A stretch of 17,418 nucleotides of DNA from Oscillospiraceae bacterium. Lineage in GTDB: Bacteria; Bacillota; Clostridia; Oscillospirales; Acutalibacteraceae. Location: NCBI GenBank assembly GCA_003520555.1, contig DOUO01000070.1, positions 1 to 17,418 on the forward strand, read 5' to 3'. The translations under genes were made by a program, and so were the position numbers. The notes under the pieces are model-generated. The model did not search any database, was not told where the DNA came from, and saw only the letters and a program-made list of their open reading frames with translations. Shown here in pieces: positions 14,730 through 17,418 of this stretch. How positions within the stretch are numbered: the first letter of the stretch is position 1; every line of letters starts with the position of its first letter.

Positions 14730-17168
14730 TTATTTATACATTATCCTTGCGGAAACGAAGCCGATCCTGTATCTTTCACCCATGAACAGGGCGCGAAGCT
14801 GGAAAACTCCGGCAATTCTGGCGTTATCATCCGCTCCGCCGTAGCAAAGGTTGTACTGCGTGTTCTTTGCGCCGGTATATTGCCAAAAGTCGCCGTAACC
14901 GCTGAGCGAGGACGCGCCGCCGCCAACCGCGGAAGGAAGCATTGCGGACGGATAGCTGCTGTCAAAAGTCATTTTCCGTACGCACTCATTAGTGTTTACG
15001 TTTGTGTAGTCGGACAAGTCTTTATCCTGAACAACAATGTCGTCGTTGACGGAAATTGTATCGTCCCCTGTTTCTATATACAGGCGTTTGTCCTTAACAT
15101 AAGCGTCGTTATCAAGCATAACAAGAGCGCTTCCGTAAAGGTTTTCGATATTTCTGTACTTGAACGAAACCTTGCCGGTTTCACCATTCAAGGTTCCCGT
15201 GCAATAATCGATGCTTTCGGTTTTGCCCGTTTTTTCCGGAATGTTTGAAACAGCGGTTTTGTCCTTGTTAACATTAATCGGGTCGCCGTCAAATTCAATC
15301 TTGATATACTCCTCGTTCTGAGAAACAGCGGTTACTCCGCGCTTTACGGATTTTGCATTTGAATAATCGTCCCAACCGTCAAAAATTACAATGTCCGAGC
15401 CTTCGGTGATTTTTTCGGTTCCGATGGTTCTATACACCTTGATTGAATTTGTCTTTTCATCGGATTCATAAGCGTAGCCGCTTTTTTCCTTGGAATCAGA
15501 CTCCGTGAAATAATACTTAAATGTATCGCCCGCGATAATTGACGATGAATCTATTGTGCCTGTTTCAACCAAAAACAGCTTTTGCAGTGCGGAAACCATT
15601 GAAAAGCTCATTTCACTGAACCCGCCGCCGTTTTGCCTTGCCATATCAAGCGTTTGTTTATATTTTAACATAAGCACAGGATAAGCATTGCTTTTGCTGA
15701 CGATTTTTCCGTCTTGTTCCGAGCCGAAGTACGCCGAAACATACACCTTGTCAAGCTCGTCGCCGTTGCTGTCGCGGAACACCGGCTCAACGGAAAAGCC
15801 CTCGTGCCGCATGCCCGAAACATATATTGCCTCAGCGCGGTCGCTTACAACGCGCCTGATGTAAAACTTAGGGATTTCAACCATAACGTTGCCCTTTGAG
15901 CCGTCCGCGGCAAATTCCTTTTCGTCTGAATAAACAACCTGCTTTTTGCCGTCGCTGTCCTCGGTGACGGCACAAAGCTTCATGTCGCACCACGGGTAGG
16001 CTTTGTCAAAATCGTTTCCGGTGCCCAGCGCCCATTCGGAGCCTATTTTATAGTCAAAATTCATTCCCGCGGAGTCGTTCTTGCGTTCGCAGGATGAAAC
16101 CGTACCGACATTTGAAAATTTTACGCCGTAAATTTTTGTTTTGTCGCCGTCGGCGGCTTCGTCTGCTTTTTTATAATTGATTTTAACCTTGCCGCACAAA
16201 TCGCCGACAACATAACAGTACATACCCTTGCCGATAACCGGAGCGTCAAGGTTAAGCTTTTTTTCACCGTCGGTTGTTTTCAGTTTCCATTCGCCGTCAG
16301 CGAATGTTACGCTGTCGCCCTGCGACAAATCCGGTATTGAAAACACCTGATTTTTATAATCGGTGTAGCCGTCGGGGATTTTGCCGGCGGTAATGAGTAT
16401 ATCCTTGCCCTTGGCTTCGGAGTCGGTAATTTCCTTGTCGAAATACGTTACCCTTGCCCTGAATGTTTTGTCCGGCACGGATACCGTGTCATACGAATTA
16501 TTGTCAAAGCGCACTGACTGGTTTTTCTTGTAATTAAGGTTGTTATTTTGAACCAAATAATCGTCGTTAAAGGTTTGGAACTGCCATATCGCCGTGTTAA
16601 AATCTCCGCTTAGGGTGAGATTTTTCATTTGAGGGCTGACATAAAACCAACCTGTTGTTTTATATGAATCTGTGTTTTTCAGTTTGGGAGTGTTGGAATC
16701 AACCTTGCCGTCCGCGGTTTTTGCGGGAGTAATGTTTTCCCCCGTAAAAACAAGCTTCATATTCTTGGTATACCTTACGGCAGGGGATATTTCAATGGTA
16801 AATCCGTTATTATCGGGAGCCTTAGCGCCGCTGTTGGCGTAAATCGAGGTATCATCTGCTTCGGCAAGTATGTCTATAGCCTTCTTGTAGCTTTTTTGCG
16901 CGTTATTATCATCGCCTGATTCGCCGTACCAGTCGCCGAGCTTAACCACGGCTTCCGCGTCGGCGTCATTGTTTTCGCAATACATCGCCATTTGATATAT
17001 TGCCTTTGACAGGTCGCCCTTCCTGTAAAAATCTTCGGCTTTTTGTTTCATTTGTTCAACGCTGTTTGTGATATTGTTAGCTCTTTTTAATATAGTAAAT
17101 GAACCTGCCGCAATACCTACCGCAGCTATTACGGCAACTAAAATAATTATCTTTTTTTTCATATTCAT
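14730..17168 (-). CDS. Membrane-anchored surface protein: TPR-like stalk, beta-rich middle and phage-fibre/C-type-lectin-like C-terminal half
   Basis: An 812-residue protein convergent to the polysaccharide operon. Residues 4-27 form a basic KKK start and a hydrophobic helix (membrane anchor or uncleaved signal; no lipobox or LPXTG). Residues 38-102 contain two TPR-like helical hairpins (AEDFYRKGDLSKAIYQM and QKSYKKAIDIL). Residues 120-350 are polar and predicted beta-rich. From about 386 the order of motifs resembles Firmicutes phage and prophage tail-fibre proteins: AYPWCDMKL, VMVEIPKFYIRR (428-439), YVSAYFGS, a SALQKLFLVETGT block (526-538), IEFDGDPINV, YRNIENLYGS (671-680), and a final GGADDNARIAGVF...RIGFVSAR of the formylglycine-generating-enzyme/C-type-lectin fold. 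A binding function at the cell surface is inferred. The ATG at 17168 has AAGGGG ten bases upstream; ATG 17162 is possible. Confidence 0.85.
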   Translation of the reverse strand: MNMKKKIIILVAVIAAVGIAAGSFTILKRANNITNSVEQMKQKAEDFYRKGDLSKAIYQMAMYCENNDADAEAVVKLGDWYGESGDDNNAQKSYKKAIDILAEADDTSIYANSGAKAPDNNGFTIEISPAVRYTKNMKLVFTGENITPAKTADGKVDSNTPKLKNTDSYKTTGWFYVSPQMKNLTLSGDFNTAIWQFQTFNDDYLVQNNNLNYKKNQSVRFDNNSYDTVSVPDKTFRARVTYFDKEITDSEAKGKDILITAGKIPDGYTDYKNQVFSIPDLSQGDSVTFADGEWKLKTTDGEKKLNLDAPVIGKGMYCYVVGDLCGKVKINYKKADEAADGDKTKIYGVKFSNVGTVSSCERKNDSAGMNFDYKIGSEWALGTGNDFDKAYPWCDMKLCAVTEDSDGKKQVVYSDEKEFAADGSKGNVMVEIPKFYIRRVVSDRAEAIYVSGMRHEGFSVEPVFRDSNGDELDKVYVSAYFGSEQDGKIVSKSNAYPVLMLKYKQTLDMARQNGGGFSEMSFSMVSALQKLFLVETGTIDSSSIIAGDTFKYYFTESDSKEKSGYAYESDEKTNSIKVYRTIGTEKITEGSDIVIFDGWDDYSNAKSVKRGVTAVSQNEEYIKIEFDGDPINVNKDKTAVSNIPEKTGKTESIDYCTGTLNGETGKVSFKYRNIENLYGSALVMLDNDAYVKDKRLYIETGDDTISVNDDIVVQDKDLSDYTNVNTNECVRKMTFDSSYPSAMLPSAVGGGASSLSGYGDFWQYTGAKNTQYNLCYGGADDNARIAGVFQLRALFMGERYRIGFVSARIMYK

Positions 17169-17193
17169 ATAAGAACAGCCCCTTATAAAGCTG

Positions 17194-17222
17194 ATTATAT
17201 CATAATTTTTTGTACATTTCAA
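17194..17222 (-). promoter_or_regulatory. Sigma-A-type promoter for the 812-residue surface protein
   Basis: On the minus strand, TTGAAA (17217-17222) is separated by exactly 17 bases from a perfect TATAAT (17194-17199). The expected start of transcription is near 17187, giving a leader of about 20 bases that contains AAGGGG before the ATG at 17168. It is the only good promoter found in the window. Confidence 0.85.
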
Positions 17223-17230
17223 TAGTAATA

Positions 17231-17246
17231 TTTTTGCGCGCAAAAA
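17231..17246. promoter_or_regulatory. Perfect 16-bp palindrome upstream of the -35 box
   Basis: TTTTTGCGCGCAAAAA is an exact inverted repeat with no spacer, centred about 50 bp upstream of the predicted start and eight bases beyond the -35 box. It could be an operator or activator site, but its left half also serves as the T-run that follows the neighbouring terminator hairpin, so part of the symmetry may be coincidental. Confidence 0.4.
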
Positions 17247-17270
17247 CGCCCCGACAAATGGCCGGGGCGT
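17241..17270 (-). terminator. Intrinsic terminator of the gene at the right edge
   Basis: A GC-rich hairpin with perfect 8-bp arms (17246-17253 and 17263-17270, ACGCCCCG/CGGGGCGT) and a nine-base loop. On the minus strand the stem is followed by TTTTTG, a rho-independent terminator about 57 bases downstream of the stop at 17328. It insulates the promoter at 17194-17222 from upstream transcription. Confidence 0.88.
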
Positions 17271-17327
17271 CCTTATGCTGCGAATTAATCACATTTTAAA
17301 TAGGCGATTAATCATTTCCAAAAACGA

Positions 17328-17418
17328 TTAACCTTTTGCCGAAGCAGCTTGCCAGAAGCCTGTGTAAGAAGTTCTTTCGTTAGCTGTATCCGCGCAGGAA
17401 TCAATAATAAACGCAAAG
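17328..17418 (-). CDS. C-terminal end of an unrecognised protein (5' part outside window)
   Basis: The last 29 codons and TAA stop of a minus-strand gene, ending ERTSYTGFWQAASAKG. The reading frame is open to the window edge and its stop is followed within about 60 bases by a strong terminator in the same direction, which supports a real gene. A second minus-strand frame is also open here, so the frame choice is not certain. No family is recognised from so short a piece. It is upstream of and co-directional with the surface-protein gene but separated from it by the terminator and a promoter. Confidence 0.5.
   Translation of the reverse strand, partial: FAFIIDSCADTANERTSYTGFWQAASAKG

Noticed and set aside
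17169..17243. Longer version of the surface protein starting at TTG 17243
   Set aside because: The added 25 codons run through the -35 and -10 boxes and the palindrome. The ATG at 17168 has a ribosome binding site and opens straight into a basic, hydrophobic anchor.
1..17418. Insertion sequences, CRISPR arrays, tRNA genes, toxin-antitoxin or phage-defence genes
   Set aside because: I looked for transposase-like frames, regular repeats, cloverleaf sequences and small two-gene units. The coding space is filled by the polysaccharide operon and the surface protein, and none was found.

Overview
The window looks like part of a Gram-positive, Clostridia-type chromosome, most likely a gut Oscillospiraceae/Ruminococcaceae-like anaerobe. 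This rests on a GC content judged by eye to be in the mid-to-high 40s, Shine-Dalgarno sites of the AGGAGG type, TTG as an occasional start codon, a sigma-A-type promoter, and gene families common in gut Firmicutes polysaccharide loci. The genus cannot be fixed from the sequence.

Positions 1-14675 are one dense, plus-strand cell-surface polysaccharide (capsule or exopolysaccharide) operon of the Wzx/Wzy type. It enters the window already under way, so its promoter and probably its chain-length and regulatory genes lie to the left. In order it encodes: the end of an undecaprenyl-phosphate sugar-1-phosphate transferase that starts the repeat unit; a four-gene nucleotide-sugar module (rfbF, rfbG, an SDR reductase/epimerase and an RmlC-like cupin epimerase) expected to make a CDP-activated 6-deoxyhexose; GT8, GT4 and GT2 glycosyltransferases; three divergent polysaccharide pyruvyl-transferase-family proteins; an iron-sulfur FrhB-type oxidoreductase between two of these; an O-antigen-polymerase-type Wzy; and a Wzx-type flippase. 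Gene junctions are tight (overlaps such as ATGA and TAATG, or gaps of at most 39 bases), so this reads as a single transcript. It ends at a strong hairpin terminator at 14689-14722.

The logic of the operon is as follows. A first sugar phosphate is placed on undecaprenyl phosphate. The three glycosyltransferases extend it, one of them probably using the CDP-deoxysugar. The pyruvyl-transferase-family proteins and the FeS protein modify the unit. Wzx flips it and Wzy polymerises it outside the membrane.

Positions 14730-17168, on the minus strand and convergent with the operon, hold an 812-residue membrane-anchored protein. It has an N-terminal membrane segment, a short TPR-like helical region, a beta-rich middle, and a C-terminal half that resembles the C-type-lectin-fold modules of phage tail fibres and of diversity-generating-retroelement target proteins. 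It has its own well-formed promoter (TTGAAA, 17 bp, TATAAT) with a perfect 16-bp palindrome just upstream. At the right edge (17328-17418) the last 29 codons of another minus-strand gene are visible, followed by its own hairpin terminator. No tRNA, rRNA, insertion sequence, CRISPR array or riboswitch was seen.
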